A stretch of 64,000 nucleotides of DNA from Mycolicibacterium duvalii. GTDB taxonomy: Bacteria > Actinomycetota > Actinomycetes > Mycobacteriales > Mycobacteriaceae. The position numbers and the translations under genes are program-made. The notes beneath the pieces were generated by a model. It was not told the origin of the DNA and made no database searches. It worked only from the letters and a program-made list of their open reading frames with translations. Location: assembly GCF_010726645.1 (NCBI RefSeq), contig NZ_AP022563.1, forward strand, positions 124,001 through 188,000, read 5' to 3'. How positions within the stretch are numbered: the stretch's first letter is position 1; every line of letters starts with the position of its first letter. Positions 28,315 through 36,172 of this stretch are shown piece after piece.

Positions 28315-28992
28315 ATGACCGTAAACCTCTGCCTCGCGCAAGACCCCGAGGCTGATCAATTGCTGTCCCAGAGTCCGTTCGCGCTGTTGGTTGGAATGTG
28401 TCTAGACCAGCAGATTCCCCTCGAAGTGGCCTTCGCGGGCCCGAAGAAGATCGCCGACCGCCTGGCAGCGGCCAGTGGTAATCGTGTTGCCACTTCTCAG
28501 CAGATCGCGATGGAGGTGGCGTTCAGCGGACCGAAGAAGATCGCCGACCGGCTCGGCGGGTTCGACGCGGCGCTGATCGCCGACTATGACCCCGACCGCT
28601 TCGCGGAGTTGTTCGCCCAGACCCCGGCGGTGCACCGATTTCCCGGGTCGATGGCCAAGCGGGTACAGGCGCTGGCGCAGGTGATCGTCGACGAGTACGG
28701 CGGTGACGCCGCGGCTTTGTGGTCCGACGGCGCGGACGGGGCCGACGTGCTGCGCCGGCTCAAGGCGCTGCCGGGATTCGGGGAGCAGAAGGCCAGGATC
28801 TTCGTCGCGCTGTTGGGTAAGCAGTACGGCGTCACCCCGGCGGGCTGGCGCGCCGCGGCCGGCGACTACGGCAAGGCCGATGTCCACATGTCGGTGGCCG
28901 ACGTCACCGACGCCGGGTCATTGCAGAAGGTGCGGGAGTACAAGAAGCAGGCCAAAGCGAAAGCCAAGAGCGACAAGGCCGCCAAGGCCTAG
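28315..28992 (+). CDS. HhH-GPD-type base-excision repair protein, element-host chimera
   Basis: 225 residues. Codons 1-61 come from the element and codons 62-225 from the host; they join in frame at TCAGCAG. The N-terminus (MTVNLCLAQDPEADQLL...) is a diverged copy of the 32-residue native start left at 21047. The segment QQIPLEVAFAGPKKIADRL (32-50) is repeated at 62-80 with 16 of 19 identities, so the chimera carries a 30-residue insertion. The helix-hairpin-helix LKALPGFGEQKARIF (149-163) and a basic Lys/Ala tail are intact. By position it matches Rv1156. Related small proteins are often mislabelled HesB. Activity after the insertion is unknown. Confidence 0.85.
   Translation: MTVNLCLAQDPEADQLLSQSPFALLVGMCLDQQIPLEVAFAGPKKIADRLAAASGNRVATSQQIAMEVAFSGPKKIADRLGGFDAALIADYDPDRFAELFAQTPAVHRFPGSMAKRVQALAQVIVDEYGGDAAALWSDGADGADVLRRLKALPGFGEQKARIFVALLGKQYGVTPAGWRAAAGDYGKADVHMSVADVTDAGSLQKVREYKKQAKAKAKSDKAAKA
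28497..28503. other. Right attachment core (attR)
   Basis: TCAGCAG identical to 21136-21142. Host sequence resumes to the right (ATCGCGATGGAGGTGGCG, codons I-A-M-E-V-A). Both copies sit in the same codon phase (Gln-Gln), which is why the fusion stays in frame. Confidence 0.75.
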
Positions 28993-29002
28993 GCATCGAG
29001 GC

Positions 29003-29368
29003 TCAGGCGTCCAGGGCAGCCAGGTCGGTGAGCACCGCGGCCACCATGCGTCCGGCGTCGGTGGCGGTGTCCAGCCCGCTGCGCAGACAGCGCAACGTGA
29101 TGCCGCGGGCCTCGAGGTCGGCGACGGTGTGGGTCACCTCGGTGGCGGTGCGTCCGAGCCGGTGCAGCGCGGCCACCACCACGACGTCGCCCGCCCTCGC
29201 GTAGCTCATCAGCGCCACCAGCCCGGCCCGCATCTTGTCGGCCGGTCCGGGATGGCGGTCGGTGAAGATGCGCCGCGAATCCACTCCGGCGGCACACAGT
29301 TCGGCCACCTGGTCGTCGAGATCGGTGCACGCCGGGCCGCCCATCGCATAGCCCAGCGTGACCGTCAT
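29003..29368 (-). CDS. Resolvase-domain protein lacking the catalytic serine
   Basis: 121 residues. The body matches the resolvase fold (RIFTDRHPG, ARAGDVVVVAALHRLGR, TLRCLRSGLDTATDAGRMVAAVLTDLAALD). Where active enzymes have G-Y-A-R-V-S-T it reads GYAMGGPACTD, so both the Arg and the nucleophilic Ser are missing. There is no DNA-binding domain. It is therefore probably a non-catalytic relative or a decayed recombinase. Its GC is host-like. It ends 11 bp from the convergent HhH-GPD stop. Confidence 0.75.
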   Translation of the reverse strand: MTVTLGYAMGGPACTDLDDQVAELCAAGVDSRRIFTDRHPGPADKMRAGLVALMSYARAGDVVVVAALHRLGRTATEVTHTVADLEARGITLRCLRSGLDTATDAGRMVAAVLTDLAALDA

Positions 29369-29399
29369 GTTCTCAAGGTCTCACGACGCCGACGGCCGG

Positions 29400-30059
29400 T
29401 CACAGCGACGCGCCGTCGAAACGTTCGCGGGTGGCCAGCGCCGACACCGGCTTGCGGGTCAACCTGCGCACCTGATGCCGGGGTCTGCCCAGCGGCAGCA
29501 CGGCGGCGACGGCGTAGTCATCGGGTATGCCCAGCAGCTGCCGGACCCTGGGTTCCTCGGCGACGGCCATCGTGGTCAGCACTCCGCCGAAGCCTTCGTT
29601 GCGGGCCGCCAGCAGCACGTTCCACACGAACGGATAGACCGATGCGCCGGCGACCACGCCGACGCGCGCAAGCTCCTGGTCGGTCGCCGCGACCACCGAC
29701 AGGTCGACGCAGACCACCAGGACCACCGCGGCGTCGTGCAGCGGGGCCGTCATCGCCGCCGGCACCTCGGTCGCCGCGATCTGTTCGGCCGGCAGTCCGG
29801 TCGGCCGTAACGGGTTCCACGGCCCCTCGCCGTGATTCTTCTGGGCGACGTAACGCCGGGCGCCGGTCACACTCAGCTCGGCCAGCGCTGCCCGGGTCGC
29901 GGGCTCGCGGATCGCGATCACCCGCACCCCCTGGCGGTTGCCGCCCGTCGGCGCGAACCGCGCGTGGTCGAGGATGCGCACCAGCACCTCGTCGGGCAGC
30001 GGGTCGGCGGTGAACTGCCGGACCGCCCCGGTCGTGCGCATCACCTCGTAGATGTCCAT
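29400..30059 (-). CDS. Nitroreductase family FMN protein
   Basis: 219 residues. The N-terminal EVMRTTGAVRQFTADPLPDEVLVRIL and RFAPTGGNRQGVRVIAI hold the FMN-binding Arg and Ser/Asn-type contacts. The middle ASVYPFVWNVLLAARNEGFGGVLTTMA and the late GIPDDYAVAAVLPLGRP are typical of the fold. It reduces nitro compounds, quinones or F420-like substrates with NAD(P)H. It is 31 bp upstream of the resolvase-like gene on the same strand. Confidence 0.85.
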   Translation of the reverse strand: MDIYEVMRTTGAVRQFTADPLPDEVLVRILDHARFAPTGGNRQGVRVIAIREPATRAALAELSVTGARRYVAQKNHGEGPWNPLRPTGLPAEQIAATEVPAAMTAPLHDAAVVLVVCVDLSVVAATDQELARVGVVAGASVYPFVWNVLLAARNEGFGGVLTTMAVAEEPRVRQLLGIPDDYAVAAVLPLGRPRHQVRRLTRKPVSALATRERFDGASL

Positions 30060-30109
30060 GTTGGCGATCTTGTCTCATCCGCACGCGAAGGCTGTGTCAT
30101 TGTGAAGTC

Positions 30110-30256
30110 ATGAAGACTCACCTGAACTGCCCGTGCGGCGAAGCGATCACCGGCAAGGACGAGGACGACCTGGTCGAGAAGGCCCAGAAGCACCTTTCCG
30201 AGCAGCATCCGGGCCGCGACTACGACCGCGACGCCATCCTGTTCATGGCCTACTGA
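30110..30256 (+). CDS. DUF1059 small Cys protein
   Basis: 48 residues (MKTHLNCPCGEAITGKDED...). The C-x-C-G-E start, the acidic D-E-D-D-L-V helix and the H-x-x-x-x-H spacing (HLSEQH) match DUF1059, tiny proteins possibly binding a metal through Cys/His. It is divergent from the nitroreductase (50 bp between starts). Function is unknown. Confidence 0.78.
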   Translation: MKTHLNCPCGEAITGKDEDDLVEKAQKHLSEQHPGRDYDRDAILFMAY

Positions 30257-30287
30257 CTCCCCATACCGTCTGTTCCGGCGGAACCGG

Positions 30288-31295
30288 TCAGGGGACGACG
30301 GTCGAGCCGATGGTCGGCATGAACTGGCACTGCTTCTCAGTGGTGGTGACCTGACCGAAGATCGTCGACATGATGCTGCCGGAGCCAGTGTCGGCGATCG
30401 CCGTCAACGTGGTCGGGCCCTCGGGGTTGATGTCGGGGCGCGGTTTGAGCGTCGCGCTGCCGGACTTGCCCGTGCTCAGGTTCACCCACGTCACGTTCAG
30501 CGGCAGCTTCTGCTCGGCTGCCGGGCCCGGCGTGCCGACCGCGGTGAACACGTAGGCGGTCTGGCCGGGGCCGGGACCCGGCGTCGGGATCTTCGCCGGA
30601 CCGGCCACCGAGATCGCCGTCGCGAGCACGTTGCCGCCGTCGCCGAGGCAGCCGTTGCTGATCGACGGGTACAGGAAGTCCTGGGTCACCGGTGCGTCGG
30701 GTCCGAAGTCCGGTGCCCCCCCGGGTGTGGTGGCGGCCGCCGGCTGGGCCGCCGGCAACGGCGCCGGCGCGGGAGCCGGTGCGGATGCCGGCACCGGCGC
30801 GGGACCCGGAGCGGGTGCGGGCGGCGGCACCGGAGCGGGTCCGGGCAGCGGGGCCGGCCCGGGCGCCACGGCTGCCGGGGCGTGCGGGGCGGTTTCCGGC
30901 ACCGGGCCTACGGCGTGTGCCGGGTTGATCCCGGCGGGCAGGTGCGCCTCGGTGCCCGGGATCGCGCCGCTGGCGGGCACGTGGGCGACCGGCTGGACGA
31001 ACTGATTGACCGCCGACGCGACGTCGCGGGAGGGCCGCGGCGCTGCGGCGTCTCCGGCGAACACCGCGGCGGCGGCCATCAGCATCGAGGCGGCATTGGC
31101 GGGATCAGCCGCAGCCTGCTGGATCACCGGACCGATGCTCTGTACGGCCGGCAGGCCCGGAGCCTGCAGACCGTCGATCGGTACCGGCGCGGCGGCGGGC
31201 TCGGCGTGCGCGACGCCGGACACCCCGACCGCCAGCAGAGCCATCGACGAACCCACCGCGAGTGCGGTGGTGAACTTCGTCCTGGTCGTCGACAT
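30288..31295 (-). CDS. Ala/Pro-rich secreted protein (Rv1157c-like)
   Basis: 335 residues. A Sec signal peptide ends at AHA-EP (about residue 31). A Pro/Ala-rich linker (about 130-200, repeated P-A-P/P-G-P-A-P) would span the cell wall. The C-terminal domain (about 205-335) has two cysteines, one near the start and one near the end (KQCQFMPTIGS), suited to one disulfide in a beta-sandwich. It is exported; its role is unknown. It is followed upstream by a shorter paralogue-like gene, as Rv1157c/Rv1158c in M. tuberculosis. Confidence 0.82.
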   Translation of the reverse strand: MSTTRTKFTTALAVGSSMALLAVGVSGVAHAEPAAAPVPIDGLQAPGLPAVQSIGPVIQQAAADPANAASMLMAAAAVFAGDAAAPRPSRDVASAVNQFVQPVAHVPASGAIPGTEAHLPAGINPAHAVGPVPETAPHAPAAVAPGPAPLPGPAPVPPPAPAPGPAPVPASAPAPAPAPLPAAQPAAATTPGGAPDFGPDAPVTQDFLYPSISNGCLGDGGNVLATAISVAGPAKIPTPGPGPGQTAYVFTAVGTPGPAAEQKLPLNVTWVNLSTGKSGSATLKPRPDINPEGPTTLTAIADTGSGSIMSTIFGQVTTTEKQCQFMPTIGSTVVP

Positions 31296-31343
31296 GATCC
31301 CCCAATGTGGTTGACGGAGCGGGTGTTTGGTGTCAGCCCTGGA

Positions 31344-32015
31344 TCAGGGCAGAGCGGACAGCGGCGTGAACACCGGAGCCGGTGCCGCGGCGGGTGCCGG
31401 TGCGGCCGGCCCGGCCGGCGCGGTGCCCCCGGTCGGCAGCAGCCCGGCCAGCGGGGTGCCGCTGGGCAGCAGTGACGCCAGCCCGCCGGGCACCCCGAGC
31501 GAGTCGGTGAGCGCGCCCAACGGGTTTTGTGTCGGGGCGGCCGCCGGTGCGGTGGCCGGGACCGTGGTCGTGTTGCCCGCGGGCACCGTGGTGATGTTGC
31601 CGCCGGGCAGGGCCGTCGCGCCGGGTAGAGCCGTCGCCCCGGGCAGGGCGTTCGCGCCGGGCAGCATGTCGGCCGGCTGGGGCAGCGTGATCGACGCCGA
31701 CGCCCCTGGCGCGGTGGCGGGGCCGGTCGTCGCCGTGCCCACCGGCGCCGTAGCCGCCGGCGGGGTGGCCGCCGGCGCGGCGGCCGTCTGCGCGCCGCCC
31801 ATCACATTGGCGAAGGTCTGCATCAGCTGCGGCACCGCCTCCGGGTTGGCGGCCAGCTGCTGCAGGAACGGCAGGCCGGGGACCTCCGGCGCGGGACCGG
31901 GGGCGGGCGCCGGAGCCGGCTGCGCGGCAGCCGAGGCCGACAACGCAACGGCAGCCGAAACCGCCCCTGCTGCTGCGATCATCGTGGTGGCGAACAGTTT
32001 TCGGGTGCGGTGCAT
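31344..32015 (-). CDS. Ala/Pro-rich secreted protein (Rv1158c-like)
   Basis: 223 residues from the ATG at 32015, which GGGAG precedes. The signal peptide ends near SAAAQPAP (about 32). A short conserved helix ([27 protein letters not shown]) resembles the equivalent QQAAADPANAASMLMAAAAVF part of its neighbour. The rest is low-complexity Ala/Pro/Thr, with a pentapeptide-like repeat LPGA(N/T)A four times near residue 118-140. No C-terminal disulfide domain is present, so it is a reduced relative. Function is unknown. Confidence 0.78.
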   Translation of the reverse strand: MHRTRKLFATTMIAAAGAVSAAVALSASAAAQPAPAPAPGPAPEVPGLPFLQQLAANPEAVPQLMQTFANVMGGAQTAAAPAATPPAATAPVGTATTGPATAPGASASITLPQPADMLPGANALPGATALPGATALPGGNITTVPAGNTTTVPATAPAAAPTQNPLGALTDSLGVPGGLASLLPSGTPLAGLLPTGGTAPAGPAAPAPAAAPAPVFTPLSALP

Positions 32016-32115
32016 GAGGTCTCCCAATCGGTCGGTGGCACGCCTGCACCCGAAGCTAGCCTGTTACTGGTGTTACTCAAGTGACATGAGTGGCATTTAT
32101 GCATCCGTTACGCAC

Positions 32116-33417
32116 ATGAGCGCGGACGGTGACCGGCACGCCGGTCTTCGGGCCGGGCGTCGATACAGTCGACCCATCGACACCTCGAAGTCCACGCCCG
32201 CGCCGCCGCGTCCCCGTCTGGCGGCGCGGCTGCTCGCCGCGGCGCCTGTGCTGTTGTTGCTCAGCACCGGCGCCCGGTTGGCGTGGACGTATCTGCTGCC
32301 CACCGGTGCGAACTTCGTCGACCTGCACGTCTACGTCGGCGGTGCGGCGGCGTTGAACGAGCCCGGCACCCTCTACGACTACGTCTACGCCGAGCAGACA
32401 CCGGACTTCCCGCTGCCATTCACCTATCCGCCGTTCGCCGCGGTGGTGTTCTACCCGCTGCATCTGCTGCCGTTCGGCGTGGTTGCACTGCTCTGGCAAC
32501 TCGGCATCGTCGTCGCGCTCTACGGCGTGGTGCGGTGCAGCCAGCGGCTGCTGTCCGACCCGGGGCCCGGCGGCAGCCGGCGTGTCGCGATGCTGTGGAC
32601 GGCGGTCGGGATCTGGACCGAACCGCTGCGCAGCACCTTTGACTACGGGCAGATCAACGTGTTGCTGGTGCTCGCCGTGCTGGGCGCGGTGGTCAGCACC
32701 CGGTGGTGGTGGTCGGGTCTGCTGGTCGGCCTGGCCGCGGGGATCAAGCTGACCCCCGCGGTCTCGGGTCTCTATTTCCTCGGCGCGCGGCGCTGGCGCA
32801 CCGTGCTGTTCTCCGCGACGGTGTTCCTGGCCACCATCGGGGTGTCCGCGCTCGTCGTCGGCGACCAGGTGCGCGTGTACTTCACCGAACTGCTCGGCGA
32901 CGCCCACCGCGTCGGTCCGGTGGCGACCTCGTTCAACCAGTCCTGGCGCGGCGGGGTGTCGCGGGTGCTCGGCCATGACGCCGGTTACGGGCCGGCGGTG
33001 CTGATCGGGATCGCGGCGACCGCGGTGCTGGCGGTGCTGGCGTGGCGGGCGATCGGGGGCGCACAGGACCGGCTCGGCGGCATCGTGATCGTGCAACTCT
33101 TCGGCCTGTTGCTCTCGCCGATCTCGTGGACGCACCACTGGGTGTGGTTGATCCCGCTGATGATCTGGCTGTTACACGGCCCGCTGCGCGACCGCGTCGG
33201 GGCGCGAGTGTTGGGCTGGGGCTGGTTGCTCCTGATACTGGTCGGTGTGCCCTGGTTGTTGAGCTTCGCCCAGCCCAGCATCTGGACCATCCCGCGGCCC
33301 TGGTATCTCGCGTGGCCTGGGCTGATCTACCTCGTCGCCACACTGGCGACGCTGGCCTGGGTCGCTATTCGAGGAGGCCGTCGATCGCCCGAGCCATCTG
33401 CACATCCTTCTCCGTGA
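32116..33417 (+). CDS. pimE: Polyprenol-phosphate-mannose-dependent mannosyltransferase PimE
   Basis: 433 residues, near the 431 of Rv1159. PimE adds the alpha-1,2-linked fifth mannose to AcPIM4 on the periplasmic face, the step leading to polar PIMs. It is a GT-C membrane enzyme with about ten TM helices; the Asp in [12 protein letters not shown] (residue 69) matches the essential Asp of the first outer loop. The ATG at 32116 gives the best family length; 32086 is an in-frame alternative. It shares the window with lpqW, a known functional partner. Its last 53 bp overlap phhB on the other strand. Confidence 0.9.
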   Translation: MSADGDRHAGLRAGRRYSRPIDTSKSTPAPPRPRLAARLLAAAPVLLLLSTGARLAWTYLLPTGANFVDLHVYVGGAAALNEPGTLYDYVYAEQTPDFPLPFTYPPFAAVVFYPLHLLPFGVVALLWQLGIVVALYGVVRCSQRLLSDPGPGGSRRVAMLWTAVGIWTEPLRSTFDYGQINVLLVLAVLGAVVSTRWWWSGLLVGLAAGIKLTPAVSGLYFLGARRWRTVLFSATVFLATIGVSALVVGDQVRVYFTELLGDAHRVGPVATSFNQSWRGGVSRVLGHDAGYGPAVLIGIAATAVLAVLAWRAIGGAQDRLGGIVIVQLFGLLLSPISWTHHWVWLIPLMIWLLHGPLRDRVGARVLGWGWLLLILVGVPWLLSFAQPSIWTIPRPWYLAWPGLIYLVATLATLAWVAIRGGRRSPEPSAHPSP

Positions 33418-33646
33418 CTCCGCCCTCGGAGTGCGTGACCAGCGCAAAAGTCACGGTGCGCCAACGGATGTCGATGTCGGGGTGATGGTCTTGGGCTTCG
33501 GCGTGTTCGGCGACCCGGCGGACCGCCTCGATGCCGTCGAGAAACGCGGGGAATTTCTCGGAGCGACGCAGCGCGCCGTCGGAGTACTGCCAGCCGTGCA
33601 GCCCGGCCAGCGCGTCATTGATCTGCTCGTCGGTGAGTATGGCCAT
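33365..33646 (-). CDS. phhB: Pterin-4-alpha-carbinolamine dehydratase
   Basis: 93 residues. The active-site pattern is complete: [34 protein letters not shown] with the three catalytic histidines. It dehydrates 4a-hydroxytetrahydropterin, or in bacteria may serve in molybdopterin or other pterin recycling. Same place as Rv1159A. The 3' 53 bp overlap the end of pimE in the opposite direction. Confidence 0.92.
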   Translation of the reverse strand: MAILTDEQINDALAGLHGWQYSDGALRRSEKFPAFLDGIEAVRRVAEHAEAQDHHPDIDIRWRTVTFALVTHSEGGVTEKDVQMARAIDGLLE

Positions 33647-33674
33647 GATCTCGACGGTATACCGTTCTGCGACG

Positions 33675-34085
33675 ATGCCGTCTTCGTCTCCCGCACCCCT
33701 CGTCGTCGTCGCCGGCGCACTGGTCGAGCAGGGCGCGCTGCTGGTCGCTCAGCGCGCCCGCCCGCCCGAGCTGGCGGGCCTGTGGGAACTGCCCGGGGGA
33801 AAGGTGGCCCGCGGCGAGACTGACGCCGAGGCCCTGACCCGCGAGTTGCGCGAGGAACTCGGCATCACGGTTACCGTGGGCGCGCGGGTCGGCGTCGAGA
33901 TCGCGTTGGCCACCGCGACGACGCTGCGTGCCTACCTCGTCACGCGCACCGGCGGCGACGTCGCCGCCCACGATCACCACGCGCTGCGATGGGTACGCGG
34001 CCCCGAGCTCGAAACGCTGCCCTGGGTGCCGGCCGACCGCGCCTGGCTGCCCGACCTGGCCGCACTGCTGCAGTCCCCGGGGTGA
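33675..34085 (+). CDS. mutT2: Nudix dNTP/8-oxo-dGTP pyrophosphatase MutT2
   Basis: 136 residues. The Nudix box is perfect: [23 protein letters not shown] (about residues 41-63). MutT2 cleans oxidised or methylated nucleotides (8-oxo-dGTP, 5-methyl-dCTP). Same place as Rv1160. It is divergent from phhB with 28 bp between starts; the ATG at 33675 gives the family length. Confidence 0.92.
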   Translation: MPSSSPAPLVVVAGALVEQGALLVAQRARPPELAGLWELPGGKVARGETDAEALTRELREELGITVTVGARVGVEIALATATTLRAYLVTRTGGDVAAHDHHALRWVRGPELETLPWVPADRAWLPDLAALLQSPG

Positions 34086-34092
34086 CCTCGGC

Positions 34093-35931
34093 TCAGGTCT
34101 GCTTCTCGTCGCCCGCCGTCGCGCCGTTGGAGCCGGGCAATTCCCGGTCGGGGTCGCTGAGATAGTCGCCCTCGACGGGCTCGTCGTGCTCGAGCGGGTC
34201 GACCGGCTCGGTGACGGTCAGCTCCCCGGTGGTCGGGTGGACCTCCATCAGGTGCGACGACACGCTGCGCACCGCGACCAGACCCGCCAGCGTCGCCGAG
34301 ACGTCGTGGCGGCCGCCGCTCGCGGGGCCGGCCCCGTTGGCGGTACGGACCTGCAGGAACCGCGGTGTGGTCGCCAGGTCGTAGCGGAACGCGCGGAACA
34401 TCGCCACGCACGCGGCCACCATCACCACCGACAGCGGTGCCGCCGTCGCGATCGACGCGGTCTGCAGCGCGGTCAGCGACCCGGCTCCGCCGACGATCAA
34501 CAGCACCGCGGCGGCCAGCCCCTCCAGGCCGGCCCAGTACACCCGGCTCAGTTTCGGCGGGTCCAGATTCTCGCCGCCGGTGGACAGGATGTCGATCACC
34601 AGCGAACCGGAGTCCGACGAGGTGATGAAGAAGAACACGATCACCAGCACCGCGATCACGCTGGTGATGACCCCCAGCGGCAGCCCGCCGAGAAGCTGGA
34701 ACAGCGACGTGTTGGTGTCCACGGCACCGTCGACGAGCATGTCGCCGTCATTGCGCTGACGCAGGATGCCGGAATCGCCGAAGACGGTGAACCACAGCGA
34801 TCCGATCAGCGTGGGCAACAGCAGCACGCCGGCGACGAACTCCCGGACGGTGCGGCCGCGCGAGATGCGCGCGATGAACATGCCCACGAACGGCGCCCAG
34901 CTGATCCACCAGCCCCAGTAGAAGACCGTCCACGAGCCCAGCCACGACCCGTCACTGAACGGCGCCGTGCGCAGTGACAGCTCCGGCAGCGACTGGATGT
35001 AGCCGCCCAGGTTCTGCACCCAGGCCTGCAGCAGGAACAGCGTCGGGCCGAGCAGCAGCACGAACAGTGCCAACAGGGCCGCCATCGTCATGTTGATGTT
35101 CGAGAGCCACTTCAAGCCCTTGCTGACACCGCTGACCACCGACGCGGTGGCGATCGCGGTGATCAGGCCGATCATCCCGACGATCCACCAGTTGTTCACC
35201 TCGATCCAGCCCAGGTACTCCAGGCCGGCGGCGATCTGGGTGATGCCGAAGCCCAGCGAGGTGGCGACGCCGAACAGCGTGCCGACGACCGCGATGACGT
35301 CGACGGTGTGGCCGATCCACCCGGTCACGCGGTCCTTGCCGATCAGCGGCTCGAGCAGCCAGCGCACCGACAGCGGACGGCCCCGGCGATAAGTCATGTA
35401 GGCCATGCCCAGGCCCACCACCACGTAGATCGCCCAGGCGTGCAGGCCCCAGTGGAACAACGTCAGCGACATCGCCTGGTGCGCCGCGGCGTCGGTGGAG
35501 CCGTCGATGCCGCGGGAGGCAGGCGGGTTGACGTAATGCGACAACGGCTCGGCGACCCCGTAGAACACCAGGCCGATCCCCATACCGGCGCTGAACAGCA
35601 TGGCCATCCACGCGGTGAACGAGAACTCCGGCCGCTCGCCGTCCTCGCCGAGGCGGATCGTGCCGATCCGCGACACCCCGCAGTAGACGGCGAACACCAC
35701 GAACCCGGTGGTGACGAGGATGTACCACCAGCCCACCGTGCTGGTGATGGCGGTGTTCAGCTCGGTGAAGGCGTTCTCGGCGCTCGCCGAGAAGACCACC
35801 GAGAACAGGATCAGCCCGAGAATGATCACCGACGCCGGGATGAACACGGCGGGATACAGGCTGCGGACAGCCTCGCGCACCGGGTTCCCCTTGGGGCGCT
35901 GTTCGTCGCTGGGGACTTGCGATGTCGACAT
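34093..35931 (-). CDS. BCCT family glycine betaine/choline transporter
   Basis: 612 residues. Twelve TM helices with the BCCT signature GWWISWAPFVGMFIARISRGRTVREF and the aromatic substrate box around SLTLFHWGLHAWAIY. The soluble C-terminal tail (about 510-612) is long and acidic, as in osmosensing BetP. It imports betaine-type osmolytes with Na+ or H+. The ATG at 35931 (MSTSQVPSDEQ) is the likely start although the frame is open upstream. Confidence 0.9.
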   Translation of the reverse strand: MSTSQVPSDEQRPKGNPVREAVRSLYPAVFIPASVIILGLILFSVVFSASAENAFTELNTAITSTVGWWYILVTTGFVVFAVYCGVSRIGTIRLGEDGERPEFSFTAWMAMLFSAGMGIGLVFYGVAEPLSHYVNPPASRGIDGSTDAAAHQAMSLTLFHWGLHAWAIYVVVGLGMAYMTYRRGRPLSVRWLLEPLIGKDRVTGWIGHTVDVIAVVGTLFGVATSLGFGITQIAAGLEYLGWIEVNNWWIVGMIGLITAIATASVVSGVSKGLKWLSNINMTMAALLALFVLLLGPTLFLLQAWVQNLGGYIQSLPELSLRTAPFSDGSWLGSWTVFYWGWWISWAPFVGMFIARISRGRTVREFVAGVLLLPTLIGSLWFTVFGDSGILRQRNDGDMLVDGAVDTNTSLFQLLGGLPLGVITSVIAVLVIVFFFITSSDSGSLVIDILSTGGENLDPPKLSRVYWAGLEGLAAAVLLIVGGAGSLTALQTASIATAAPLSVVMVAACVAMFRAFRYDLATTPRFLQVRTANGAGPASGGRHDVSATLAGLVAVRSVSSHLMEVHPTTGELTVTEPVDPLEHDEPVEGDYLSDPDRELPGSNGATAGDEKQT

Positions 35932-36172
35932 GTGCGCTGGCTCCTCGTCATCTCGTTCGCGTGTGCCAGTAACTCTGCGTCGCGCTCGGTGCGCCGGCCT
36001 GACCGCCGTTGGGGCGTCTACGACCATAACCCGCCGGGATTCGCGGAACGGACGGGTCGACCAAGCCCGGCCCGGGGCGGCGCACCCGGCCGGGCGTCCG
36101 CGGTACGAAATCGTCGTCGCCATGATCGGTATTCGACAGACATCTGCGGTCTGATCGTGATTGGCTGCAACG

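Larger units (their letters stand above)
21143..28503. mobile_element. Serine-integrase integrative element carrying a restriction-modification module
   Basis: About 7.36 kb between the TCAGCAG cores. GC is visibly lower than the host's and codon use differs. Contents in order: large serine integrase, prim-pol replication protein, small resolvase (reverse), a 528 bp non-coding region, Vsr (reverse), C5 methyltransferase, restriction endonuclease, terminator hairpin, and a diverged 5' copy of the target gene. No capsid, tail, terminase, relaxase or type IV secretion gene is present. It therefore looks like a satellite or integrative mobilizable element needing a helper, or a decayed plasmid/phage. 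Confidence 0.87.

Noticed and set aside
28411..28418. CAGCAGAT in the element copy as the real right attachment core
   Set aside because: Sequence after it stays diverged from the host for another 80 bp; host identity resumes only after 28503. Kept as an idea about element history.
31600..31680. Repeat array in the Ala/Pro-rich gene as a CRISPR or tandem repeat locus
   Set aside because: It is an in-frame LPGA(N/T)A peptide repeat within a secreted protein; no spacers.
36122..36154. Ten-codon ORF (MIGIRQTSAV) before narK as a leader peptide
   Set aside because: No ribosome site and no hairpins or regulatory codons; probably chance.
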